Origin: Hoeflea sp. BRH_c9
GTDB taxonomy: Bacteria; Pseudomonadota; Alphaproteobacteria; Rhizobiales; Rhizobiaceae
DNA length: 52,718 nt
Assembly (NCBI GenBank): GCA_000961635.1
Contig: LADQ01000202.1
Span: forward strand, 1 to 52,718
Reading direction: 5' to 3'
Shown here: piece after piece, positions 34,415 through 42,197 of the stretch
Numbering within the stretch: position 1 is the stretch's first letter
Layout: each line of letters opens with the position of its first letter
Program-made: the position numbers and the translations under genes
Notes under the pieces: generated by a model
What the model saw: only the letters and a program-made list of their open reading frames with translations
Database searches by the model: none
Told to the model about the DNA's origin: nothing

Positions 34415-35847
34415 CCCCCGGCGAAACGATATGCATCAACGGGGTATGGGAAGCGGGAGCGGCGCAAGGTCTGCCCGTAATCGACCCGACAACCGAAAAC
34501 ACAATCACCCTTGTTGCAAGCGCAAACGAAGAGCAGATCAGCCGCGCGGTTGGCGCAGCTGCTGCCGCGCAACCGGCATGGGCGTTGATCGAACCCTGGC
34601 GGCGTGCCGATGCCTTGCGCGCGGCAGGCGCCTGCCTGCGTGAAAACCTTGAGGAGTTGGCGGATCTCATCTGCCTTGAGGTCGGCAAGCCAATCGCCAA
34701 GGCGCGCGAGGAAGTCGAGAGTGCTGCAACCAGTTTCGAGTTTGTGGCGCAGTGGGACCGGCGGATAGAGGGCGAAATTGTTCCCGCCGACAATCTCGAT
34801 GAGACCATTCTGCTGACACGCGTGCCCATAGGCGTTGTCGCCGCGATTACCGCTTGGAATTATCCGCTCGACCTTTTCGTTCGCAAGGTGGCGCCCGCCC
34901 TGATCACCGGCAATGCCGTGGTGGTCAAGCCGACCGAAGTTGCGCCCCTGGCCTGCATACGGGCCAGCCAGCTGATAACCGCGACCGGTTGCCTGCCTCC
35001 GGGTGTGCTTAACCTCGTCACTGGCGGCGGTGCGGTCGGTGCAAGCCTGTGCGCAGATGCCTGCGTTCGCATGATCACGATGACGGGCCATCGCGATACC
35101 GGCAAGCGGATCATGGCGATTGCCGCCAAAACCCTGGCGCGTGTGGCGCTCGAACTCGGAGGCAGCGCCCCGGCCATTGTCTGGAAGGATGCGGATCTCG
35201 ACCTGGCGGCCGATGCGATTGCCTTTGCCAGCTTTGAGAATACAGGCCAGGTCTGCACCTCCTCCGAACGTATTCTGGTGCATGCGGATATTCATGACAG
35301 CTTTGTCGAGCGGCTGGTTGAGCGGGCCAACAAGCTGCGGGTCGGGGATCCCCGCAGCGACGTCGATCTTGGTCCGGTGATCAACCGGAGCCAGTTCGAT
35401 AAGGTGACCACCGCCATCGATCTGGCGCGCAGCGAAGGGGGGTCGATCCGGTGCGGCGGATATGGCCCTCCCTCGCTGCCAGCGCAAGGCTACTGGGTCC
35501 GTCCAACGGTCATTACCGATGTGACCCCGGATATGACCCTGTTCAACCAGGAGACATTTGGGCCCATTGCGCCGGTGATATGCATTGACAGCTATGAGGA
35601 GGCAATACGGCTCGCCAATTCCACCCGCTATGGCTTGTCGGCCTTTCTGTTCAGCAATGATTACCGGCTGATCATGCGGGCGCAGCGCGACCTTGCCTGT
35701 GGCGAACTCTATATCAACCGAACAATGGGTGAGGCGCTGCAAGGCTTTCACAACGGGCACCAGGATTCAGGGATCGGCGGCGAGGACGGCAAGCACGGCG
35801 TGCTGAAATACACCCAGATTCGCACAATCTATCACCGGTACGGCTAG
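34411..35847 (+). CDS. NAD(P)-dependent aldehyde dehydrogenase
   Basis: The protein is 478 aa, start fixed by ATGA overlap with the aldolase. AWNYPLDLFVRKVAPAL and KPTEVAP form the cofactor site, the general-base Glu is in LELGGSAP and the nucleophile Cys in NTGQVCTSSE; ETFGPIAPVI follows. The C-terminus ALQGFHNGHQDSGIGGEDGKHG resembles that of the other aldehyde dehydrogenase in the window, so both belong to the AldA-like branch. It would oxidise the aldehyde released by the aldolase. Confidence 0.92.
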   Translation: MTPGETICINGVWEAGAAQGLPVIDPTTENTITLVASANEEQISRAVGAAAAAQPAWALIEPWRRADALRAAGACLRENLEELADLICLEVGKPIAKAREEVESAATSFEFVAQWDRRIEGEIVPADNLDETILLTRVPIGVVAAITAWNYPLDLFVRKVAPALITGNAVVVKPTEVAPLACIRASQLITATGCLPPGVLNLVTGGGAVGASLCADACVRMITMTGHRDTGKRIMAIAAKTLARVALELGGSAPAIVWKDADLDLAADAIAFASFENTGQVCTSSERILVHADIHDSFVERLVERANKLRVGDPRSDVDLGPVINRSQFDKVTTAIDLARSEGGSIRCGGYGPPSLPAQGYWVRPTVITDVTPDMTLFNQETFGPIAPVICIDSYEEAIRLANSTRYGLSAFLFSNDYRLIMRAQRDLACGELYINRTMGEALQGFHNGHQDSGIGGEDGKHGVLKYTQIRTIYHRYG

Positions 35848-35854
35848 GCATATC

Positions 35855-37456
35855 ATGGATGAGTTTGACTACGTCATCATCGGAGCTGGATCGGCGGGCT
35901 GCGTGCTCGCCAATCGTCTGAGCGCCGACGACCGCAACAGCGTGCTTCTGATCGAGGCAGGTGGCAGCGACCGTTCACCGGTCATCAAAATGCCGGCGGC
36001 GACCGACCTCTATGGCATTGGCAACCCGAAGTATGACTGGAATTATCACACCGAGCCCGACCCGACCCGCAATGGCAGGCAGGACGTGTGGCCGCGCGGC
36101 AAGGTGATCGGCGGAAGCAGTTCTCTCTGCGGTCTGGTCTATATGCGCGGCCAGGCGAGCGACTATGACCATTGGGCGGAGCTGGGCAATCCGGGCTGGT
36201 CCTATGCCGACGTGCTGCCCTATTTCAAGCGCAGCGAGACCAATGAGAACGGCGCCAATCACTATCGCGGTGGCGACGGGCCGCTGCACACATCGAACCT
36301 GAGAAGCCGCCACCCGCTGGCGGAAAAATTTGTCGAGGCCGCGATCGCCACCGGCCTGCCGGCAAATAGTGATTTCAACGGCAAAACACAGTTAGGCGCC
36401 GGGTTCGTTCAGGCAAACCAGATATTCGGCCGTCGTCACAGTGCCGCCGACGCCTATCTGTCGCCAGTTCGAGGCCGCAAGAACCTTCGCGTCATCTCCA
36501 AGGCCCAGGTTTCGCGCGTCCTGATCGATAATCGCGTTGCGGTGGGCGTCGAATATTACCGGCGCGACAACTCGCATCATGTTGTCCGCGCGCGGCGCGA
36601 GGTCATCGTGTCGGCCGGCGCCATTGCATCGCCGCAACTGTTGATGTTGTCGGGCATCGGCAATGAAATCGAGCTTTCCGGTCTGGGCATTTCGACCCAT
36701 CACGATCTTCCCGGTGTCGGCAGGAACCTGCATGATCATGTGGGTGTTTACCTGACCTACCGGGTCGACCAGCCAACCTATAATTCGGAAGCCGGTCCGG
36801 TCAAATCGGCAATCCACGGACTGAACTGGCTGCTGCGTGGACGCGGACCAGCCACCGCCCCCGGCGCGCAGGCCATGGCCTTTGTCCGCTCCGAACCTTC
36901 CCAGGTTGACCCCGACCTCCAACTGCATTTCACGCCGGTCGGCTATAAACTGACGCCAGACGATCTGATCATTCTCAAGGACCCGGTCGTGACCGCGATC
37001 CCGAATGTCAGCAGACCCCGGAGCCGCGGCCGTATTGGCTTGCGCAGCACGGATTTCCGCGATCCTCCGAGAATATTCAGCCGGTTGCTGGAGGCGGAAT
37101 CTGACATGCGGACATTGATTGCCGGTTGCCGCTATATCCGCCGCATTTTTGCAGCCTCGCCGCTCGCCCGCCATGTGGTCGAGGAAATGGCACCCGGCAA
37201 GCCGGAGATGACAGATGCAGATTGGGAAGCCTTTCTGCGCGAGGAAAGCGTGACGGTCTTCCACCCCGTCGGAACCTGCAAGATGGGACCTGATCCGATG
37301 GCCGTGGTTGATAGTTCGCTGCGCGTCCATGGCATCGCGAAATTGCGTGTCGTCGACGCCTCGATCATGCCGCAGCTTGTCAGCGGCAATACCAATGCAC
37401 CGGCCATCATGATCGGAGAACGCGGAGCCGACCTTATCCTGGCCGACAACAAATGA
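35855..37456 (+). CDS. GMC family oxidoreductase (choline dehydrogenase-like, FAD)
   Basis: The protein is 533 aa. The FAD-binding VIIGAGSAGCVLANRL is at residues 7-22, GGS and the GMC signature 1 (RGKVIGGSSSLCGLVYMRG) near 85-105, and signature 2 (SAGAIASPQLLMLSGIG) near 260. The catalytic His lies in VFHPVGTCKMG, and SGNTNAPAIMIGE ends the fold. It oxidises a primary or secondary alcohol to aldehyde or ketone. The lack of a signal peptide points to the cytoplasm or inner-membrane face. It starts the pathway or feeds the aldehyde dehydrogenase. Confidence 0.92.
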   Translation: MDEFDYVIIGAGSAGCVLANRLSADDRNSVLLIEAGGSDRSPVIKMPAATDLYGIGNPKYDWNYHTEPDPTRNGRQDVWPRGKVIGGSSSLCGLVYMRGQASDYDHWAELGNPGWSYADVLPYFKRSETNENGANHYRGGDGPLHTSNLRSRHPLAEKFVEAAIATGLPANSDFNGKTQLGAGFVQANQIFGRRHSAADAYLSPVRGRKNLRVISKAQVSRVLIDNRVAVGVEYYRRDNSHHVVRARREVIVSAGAIASPQLLMLSGIGNEIELSGLGISTHHDLPGVGRNLHDHVGVYLTYRVDQPTYNSEAGPVKSAIHGLNWLLRGRGPATAPGAQAMAFVRSEPSQVDPDLQLHFTPVGYKLTPDDLIILKDPVVTAIPNVSRPRSRGRIGLRSTDFRDPPRIFSRLLEAESDMRTLIAGCRYIRRIFAASPLARHVVEEMAPGKPEMTDADWEAFLREESVTVFHPVGTCKMGPDPMAVVDSSLRVHGIAKLRVVDASIMPQLVSGNTNAPAIMIGERGADLILADNK

Positions 37457-38640
37457 CGTCGGTTACCCGCATTGAAAGCGTCGATCTCTTCATGCTGCAG
37501 GCGCCGGACTTCGACCCGGCGCGCGATCCGGTATGCGACACGCTGCTCGTGCGCGTCCGCGCAGGGCAACATGAAGGCTGGGGCGAATGCGAGGCGGCGC
37601 CATTTGTGTCGATGGCGGCATTCGTGACGCCTGAATCGCATAGCACGTCGCGGCCGGTCAGTGCGTCGGTGCTGGGTCAAAGGCTGGAGACGCCAGACGA
37701 CATTGCGGCGATCACCCGGCAGGTTTTCCATGACAGCATGAACATCCTGCAGACGCCGCACATCTATTCCGGCGTTGAAATGGCGCTGTGGGACCTTCTT
37801 GGCAAAAAGCTGCAACAGCCTGTCTATCGCCTTCTGGGCTACGATCGGGCCTTTGCGAAACAGGCCTATGTCGTCGTTCCTTTCGCTCAAACTCCAGAGG
37901 AAACGCACCTGCGCATGCGCAAGGCGCACGACGCCGGCTACACCGCAGTCAAGACGGGCTGGAATGGGTTTGGCGGTGGAAATTTCCGCGCCGACCGCAA
38001 CCAGCTTGCCGCCGCCCGTGAGGCACTTGGGCCCGACACCCGGTTGTTCCTCGACGCGGCGCGCATCTGGCGCGGCGACGTCAATGCCGCCATGCGCTAC
38101 GGCCCTTTGATGGATGAATTTGGCGTCGAATGGGTCGAAGAACCATTCGATGGGGCTGAATTCGGAGCCTATGCCGAGCTTTCCCGGTTGCGGGGTCGTC
38201 AGCGTGTCGCAGCGGGCGAGAATATTCACAGCCATGCCCAGGCGCTCCGATTGCTCGACATCGCCGATCTCGGTGTCATTCAGATCGACTGCGGCCGGAT
38301 TGGCGGCATCGGCGCGGCCACACAAATCGCCCGTCATGCCGACAGGACCGGAGCGTTCTATGTCAACCACACCTACACCTCGCATCTGGCGCTCAGCGCA
38401 GCGCTGCAAACATTTGCCGGCCTTCCGCGCCATGACCTTTGCGAATATCCCATGGATCGGGCGTCTCTCTCCTGGAAGATCTGCAGGACGCACTTGCCCC
38501 TTGACCCCGATGGATGGTTGACATTGCCAAACCTGCCGGGACTAGGGATCGAGATGGACTTCGCCGAAGTAAAGAGCTTCATTGTCGAGCTGGAAATACG
38601 GCTGGGTCAAACCGTGATCTATCGAACGCCGGATGTTTGA
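37453..38640 (+). CDS. Enolase superfamily sugar-acid dehydratase-like protein, 2
   Basis: The protein is 395 aa, ATGA overlap with the GMC gene. The barrel has AVKTGWN, metal ligands in LFLDAAR, WVEEPF and AAGENIHS, and an Asp/His pair in QIDCGRIGG and YVNHTYTSHLAL. This matches the mandelate-racemase-like acid sugar dehydratases that turn an aldonate into a 2-keto-3-deoxy acid. It differs strongly from the enzyme at 31705, so the two probably act on different intermediates. The tail after GIEMDF directly abuts an IS3 remnant and may be altered. Confidence 0.88.
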   Translation: MTSVTRIESVDLFMLQAPDFDPARDPVCDTLLVRVRAGQHEGWGECEAAPFVSMAAFVTPESHSTSRPVSASVLGQRLETPDDIAAITRQVFHDSMNILQTPHIYSGVEMALWDLLGKKLQQPVYRLLGYDRAFAKQAYVVVPFAQTPEETHLRMRKAHDAGYTAVKTGWNGFGGGNFRADRNQLAAAREALGPDTRLFLDAARIWRGDVNAAMRYGPLMDEFGVEWVEEPFDGAEFGAYAELSRLRGRQRVAAGENIHSHAQALRLLDIADLGVIQIDCGRIGGIGAATQIARHADRTGAFYVNHTYTSHLALSAALQTFAGLPRHDLCEYPMDRASLSWKICRTHLPLDPDGWLTLPNLPGLGIEMDFAEVKSFIVELEIRLGQTVIYRTPDV

Positions 38641-38645
38641 CCAAG

Positions 38646-38860
38646 TCAGATCGCCGTCCAACACTGGACGCTGAGAATAATGGAGGCTGCTACGGCTGAC
38701 GCCGAGAAGCTTGGCCTGGCGCACGACCGACAGTTTGTGCTCGCGGTCGATCATTTCCTTCCGCCCAGCAATCCCGCCTTGCCGAGCGCACCGGACAAAA
38801 ATCGTTCTCCAGCGTCAGCTCCTCGATCTTGACGTGCAGGATTTGACATCGACGGTGCGT
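38646..38860 (-). pseudogene. IS3-family OrfA end and OrfB start, frameshifted remnant
   Basis: Leftward, the sequence reads LHVKIEELTLENDF, then loses one T in a T-run (about 38808-38812), then SGALGKAGLLGGRK and stop. The stop overlaps MIDREHKLSVVRQAKLLGVS RSSLHYSQRPV, the OrfB start. This is the classical IS3-family A/B junction. OrfB is cut after about 36 codons at the end of the dehydratase gene, and OrfA lacks its N-terminus. Confidence 0.82.
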
Positions 38861-38882
38861 GTCGTCGGTTCTGTCTTGGCTT

Positions 38883-39323
38883 CGGAAGGAACGTATCTGC
38901 CCGCTCTGGCCGGAAACCGTCATGCTGCTTAAGAAACTGCTTGAGCGGCAACCACGGGCGCCCGACAAGCGGCTGTTCGTCAACCGCTATGGCGAGCCGC
39001 TCAGCGCCTCAGGGGTCCGCTTCAAGCTCACCGCCTACGTAAAGGCGGCGGCCGAAACCACGCCAACGCTGCGGGCCAAGCACGTAACGCCACACGCCTT
39101 CCGGCACGCCACCGCCGTGCACCTCATCTCGGCCGGCGTCGACGTTACGGTCATCCGCAGTTGGCTCGGTCATGTCAGCCTCGACACGACCAACCACTAT
39201 GCCAGGGCCAATCTGGAAACGAAGCGGAAAGCCCTGGAAAAGGTCTCCGTTCCAGCCATACCCGGCGGCCAATCATCCTGGAAGCGCGATGCCAGCGTGC
39301 TCACCTGGCTCGACACGCTCTGA
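38883..39323 (+). pseudogene. Tyrosine recombinase 3' fragment
   Basis: About 146 codons (RKERICPLWPETVMLL, HAFRHATAVHLISAGVDV, LGHVSLDTTNHYA) nearly identical to the C-terminal half of the recombinase at 23437. The box II and Tyr motifs are kept, but the N-terminal domain and Arg I are gone. Upstream it is fused to IS3 remnant sequence. Confidence 0.9.
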
Positions 39324-39413
39324 AATAATGCGGAGGAACATGGACAAGAACGGCGAAAATCCGCAGATCAGGCCGCGCTCCTCCGCATTATGGGAACCTC
39401 GTGATTAGTCAAG
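38883..39413 (+). repeat. 531-bp direct repeat, right copy
   Basis: Same-length match to 24001-24531 with about 17 substitutions by hand count. It includes the recombinase 3' end, a perfect 13-bp inverted repeat (ATAATGCGGAGGA at 39325-39337, TCCTCCGCATTAT at 39379-39391), and the element terminus at AGTCAAG. Together with the left copy it brackets the 26118-38640 operon block. Confidence 0.92.
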
Positions 39414-39439
39414 TTATGACGAGGTGAGCATAACTTGAC
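39408..39439. repeat. Inverted repeat at recombinase-element/IS110 junction
   Basis: GTCAAGTTATG (39408-39418) and CATAACTTGAC (39429-39439) are perfectly complementary around 10 bp. It sits exactly where the recombinase element end meets the IS110 5' half, so it is probably part of the element's terminal recombination site. Confidence 0.65.
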
Positions 39440-39688
39440 GTAGGCCTTCACGTAGGCCGGCGGTATCATTCTGACCGTGTGCCCGAACTGGCCGATGACG
39501 TTCGCCCAATGATGCGCACTCGCACACGCCTCAAGTCCAACGAGGCACGGCTCAACGCCGCGGAAGAACTCCAATAGCTGCGACCGCCACAAGGCTCTGC
39601 GGATGACGACGCGGCCGTCTTCGGCGACGCCGTGAACCTGAAAGACCGACTTGGCCAGGTCCAGGCCGATCGTGGTAATCTTCTCCAT
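39414..39688 (-). pseudogene. IS110-family transposase, N-terminal quarter
   Basis: From ATG 39688 the frame reads MEKITTIGLDLAKSVFQVHG, CLVGLEACASAHHW and IPPAYVKAYVK, giving the first Asp and the Glu of the DEDD tetrad. It then enters the recombinase-element junction and ends. The missing part begins KRNKTDAADA at 24529 on the other strand. The 85 residues here plus 258 there equal a normal IS110 transposase length. Confidence 0.88.
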
Positions 39689-39983
39689 GGAACGGTTCCT
39701 TTCTGTTTCGTGGTGATGAACATCACTACAATAGGCACCTTCGATGCCGCTTCGAAGGGCCGTTCCACACCATCAATTTGTGTGGTGGACGGTCGATGGC
39801 TGCACTACCCCTGCCATGGATGGCCAAACCGAAGGCCAGAACATCAGATTCAGGTCTCCCGGACGCAAATAAATTGCCACACAGGGCGTCGAATTGCTGC
39901 GAAATGCAAGTTACGACCGGTTTTGTTCACTCACCACACATATGAGGAAGACCCACTATTCCCTGGAATAAGGTTGAACTGAC
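39689..39983. other. IS110 left-end region and spacer
   Basis: About 295 bp without a gene. It probably holds the IS110 5' non-coding end, where IS110-group guide RNAs are encoded; a 7-bp dyad CCTTCGA/TCGAAGG (39738-39758) is visible. It includes the 15-base match to the 78-bp repeat (39937-39951). An 8-bp hairpin GGAATAAG/CTTATTCC (39965-39990) overlaps the RpiR stop. Confidence 0.4.
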
Positions 39984-40838
39984 TTATTCCTCGAAGTCTC
40001 CGAAATAATCCTGAAGCCGCGTCAGCGTTTCGACGCGGCCGTTGACGCTATCGCCAAGTTCAACGATGAGGTTTGCTATCAACAGGTCGAAGACGGCTAC
40101 CATTGTTGCCGCGCCATCCCAGAGCGGTCCGCGAGCGCCCGGCATGATGATCGGAATATCGCATTCCTCCTCGACCCATGTGCAGGCATCGTCTGAAACA
40201 AGTACCACCTTGACGCCTATGGCACGCGCGTGTGCCGCCAGCTTTCGTGCCTTCGCTGCGAAACGCCGGACATCGACAAGGACGAGAAGCCGGTTGTCGC
40301 AGCTGCCATCGAACAATTCAGCATAAGTGCCATTGAGACCATCGAGGAACTGTACTTTCGGGCGTGCATAGGCAAGCTGAGCCGCAAAATACTGCGCCAC
40401 ACCGCGCACGTTCTGGAAAGCGGCGACAAATACTTCTTCGGCATCTGCAAGTGCCCGGATCGCATTGTGCCAATCTGTTGACACTGTAATTTCGTACATC
40501 TGTGTAAGGTCATCAATCTGCTGCTCGATTAGCTGCGCCAGCAATCGCTGTTCCCGGATGTCGTCTTGCAACCGGTCGAATTTGCCTTTGACCTGCCAAG
40601 CAGTGTGGTTGGCACCCTTTCGAATTTCCTGCTTCATATTCTCTAGCCCCCCGTAGCCGAGACGGCGTAGATAGCGACCAACAGTCATCTGGCTGACCCC
40701 GACCCTTTCGGCGATGGATTTAGCCGTCTCGAAGGGTAACTCAGCCAGATTCCGCTCGATATAGTTCGAAATCAGGATATCCGTTTTGGTTTGCCGGGCC
40801 TCGGGTGCGCGCAGTTGTGCCAATATGTTTGTAGACAT
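39984..40838 (-). CDS. RpiR/MurR family transcriptional regulator
   Basis: The protein is 284 aa. Residues about 15-95 form the RpiR HTH (DILISNYIERNLAELPFETA.., SIAERVGVSQMTVGRYLRRLGYGG). Residues about 120-260 form an SIS sugar-isomerase-type domain (VFVAAFQNVRGVAQYFAAQL, VLVDVRRFAAKARKLAAHAR). Members usually sense a phosphosugar or related metabolite. It is downstream of a polyamine-type binding protein gene on the same strand, with a hairpin between, and divergent from the rest of the transporter. Confidence 0.92.
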   Translation of the reverse strand: MSTNILAQLRAPEARQTKTDILISNYIERNLAELPFETAKSIAERVGVSQMTVGRYLRRLGYGGLENMKQEIRKGANHTAWQVKGKFDRLQDDIREQRLLAQLIEQQIDDLTQMYEITVSTDWHNAIRALADAEEVFVAAFQNVRGVAQYFAAQLAYARPKVQFLDGLNGTYAELFDGSCDNRLLVLVDVRRFAAKARKLAAHARAIGVKVVLVSDDACTWVEEECDIPIIMPGARGPLWDGAATMVAVFDLLIANLIVELGDSVNGRVETLTRLQDYFGDFEE

Positions 40839-40869
40839 TTGCTTCGCCCCTGTCGGCTTGATAAGACAA

Positions 40870-40896
40870 CGCCCCCGGCATAGATGGCCGGGGGCG
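40870..40896. promoter_or_regulatory. Hairpin between binding protein and RpiR genes
   Basis: A perfect 10-bp stem CGCCCCCGGC / GCCGGGGGCG with loop ATAGATG. Leftward it is followed by GTTGTCTTATC, too few T's for a strong terminator. It likely acts as an attenuator that favours the receptor gene over the regulator gene. Confidence 0.55.
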
Positions 40897-40916
40897 AGTC
40901 CAGGTCCGCGCTTATC

Positions 40917-42008
40917 TTACTGCGCTGTTTTGATCTGGGTCCAGACCCGATCAAGCTTGCGGACGTCTTTGCCAATGTCGACAAAGATCTCCAGGCGCTT
41001 CATGGTTTCGTCCGTAGGATTAATTTCGGTCGAATTCCGGATATTCTCCGGTGTCAGCGAACGGGCTTGCACGTTGGGTGTGCCATTTGTCTGCTGGGCT
41101 ATATTCAATGCCGCCACCTCCGGCTGGGTATAGAACTCAAGAAATTTCTTGGCGTTCTCCTTGTTCGGTGCCGACTTGAGGACACATATGTCTTCCTGGT
41201 ACATCGTGGCGCCTTCGACGGGGATAATGTAGCCCAGCTTCTCGGGTTCGCGGAGAACATCAACCATGGCTCCGACGAAGAAATGGCCGGCCGCGACGTC
41301 GCCCGCCTCGACCATGGGTCGGGCTTCATAGGTAAATGCAGCGACATATGGCTTCATGTCGATAATGGTCTGCGCAGCCGCCTGGAGCTCGTCCGGGTCG
41401 GTTGAATTGACCGATTTGCCGTCAAGCAACAGGCCGACCCCAATAACTTCCCGCATGTCGTCAAGAAGGGTGAACTTTAGGTTCTTGGCCTTCACCGTCT
41501 CGATCAGGTCTTTCCAGCCAACAATGTCCTTACCGAGCACTTCACGGTTGTAAACGATGCCAACCGAGCCCCAGGCGTAGGGAAGACAATACTCGCCTTT
41601 CGGGTCGGAACTAGCCCGCAGAAACTGCGGATCAATGTTTTTGAACCCTTCATACTGGTTGATGTCTGTTTTCTCGAGCAGGTTCAGTTTTGCCATGATG
41701 TCGTGCATGTGTACGGAGGGAAACACGATATCGTAATCGGTCCCACCCGGCTGAACCTTGGCCAGCATTTCCTCGTTGGATCCGTAAATATCCAGATTGA
41801 CTTTGACGCCGGAATCCGCCTCAAACTTTTTCAGCACTTCGGGATTGATGTATTCGCCCCAGTTGTAAATGTTCAACCGGCCATCCGCCGCCGCAGGAAC
41901 GATTGCGGTAGCGAATGCAGCGATCGCGGCGAGTGCGCCGGCGCTCATATTTTTCAGGCCAGCCCTCAACGAACGAGCGCCTAGTTTCGAGTTCCCTCTA
42001 ACGGTCAT
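40917..42008 (-). CDS. Polyamine-type ABC transporter substrate-binding protein (PotD-like)
   Basis: The protein is 363 aa from ATG 42008; GGAG lies 8 bp upstream, while ATG 42014 is too close. The N-terminal signal region is long and Arg-rich before the hydrophobic AGALAAIAAFATAIVPAAA. The mature protein starts RLNIYNWGEYINPEVLKKFE, the PotD/PotF motif with the ligand-side Trp. Also seen are YDIVFPSVHMHD, LPYAWGSVGIVYN and GATMYQEDICVLKSA. It is divergent from the permease and ATPase genes at 42198-45043. Confidence 0.92.
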   Translation of the reverse strand: MTVRGNSKLGARSLRAGLKNMSAGALAAIAAFATAIVPAAADGRLNIYNWGEYINPEVLKKFEADSGVKVNLDIYGSNEEMLAKVQPGGTDYDIVFPSVHMHDIMAKLNLLEKTDINQYEGFKNIDPQFLRASSDPKGEYCLPYAWGSVGIVYNREVLGKDIVGWKDLIETVKAKNLKFTLLDDMREVIGVGLLLDGKSVNSTDPDELQAAAQTIIDMKPYVAAFTYEARPMVEAGDVAAGHFFVGAMVDVLREPEKLGYIIPVEGATMYQEDICVLKSAPNKENAKKFLEFYTQPEVAALNIAQQTNGTPNVQARSLTPENIRNSTEINPTDETMKRLEIFVDIGKDVRKLDRVWTQIKTAQ

Positions 42009-42197
42009 ATTCATGTCTCCATTGTGAGTGGTACCCTGCTGCGCAACCACTGTACTCTTCTAAATAATTGGATACTCCAGTTGCTTTTCACACATTGACA
42101 GGGAATAAAATATGGTATCATGATAACTAAAAGCCGCAATAGTTATTTGGATAACATACTTGATAGCGGAGCGCGGGCACTAATACCGGAGGGGAAT
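42009..42197. promoter_or_regulatory. Divergent promoter region with ATAAC/GTTAT boxes (candidate RpiR operator)
   Basis: This 189-bp AT-rich gap contains a possible -35 TTGACA (42095-42100) with TATCAT (42116-42121) at 15 bp, short for a standard promoter. Over it lies the palindrome TATCATGATA (42116-42125). Then come ATAACT (42123-42128), AGTTAT (42141-42146) and ATAAC (42151-42155), giving nested inverted repeats. These are candidate sites for the RpiR-type regulator. Confidence 0.45.

Noticed and set aside
34390..35760. Leftward open frame of 456 codons
   Set aside because: Antisense shadow of the aldehyde dehydrogenase gene, which has full catalytic motifs and ATGA coupling on the plus strand.
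37132..38493. Leftward open frame of 453 codons
   Set aside because: Antisense to the GMC and enolase-superfamily genes; no motifs.
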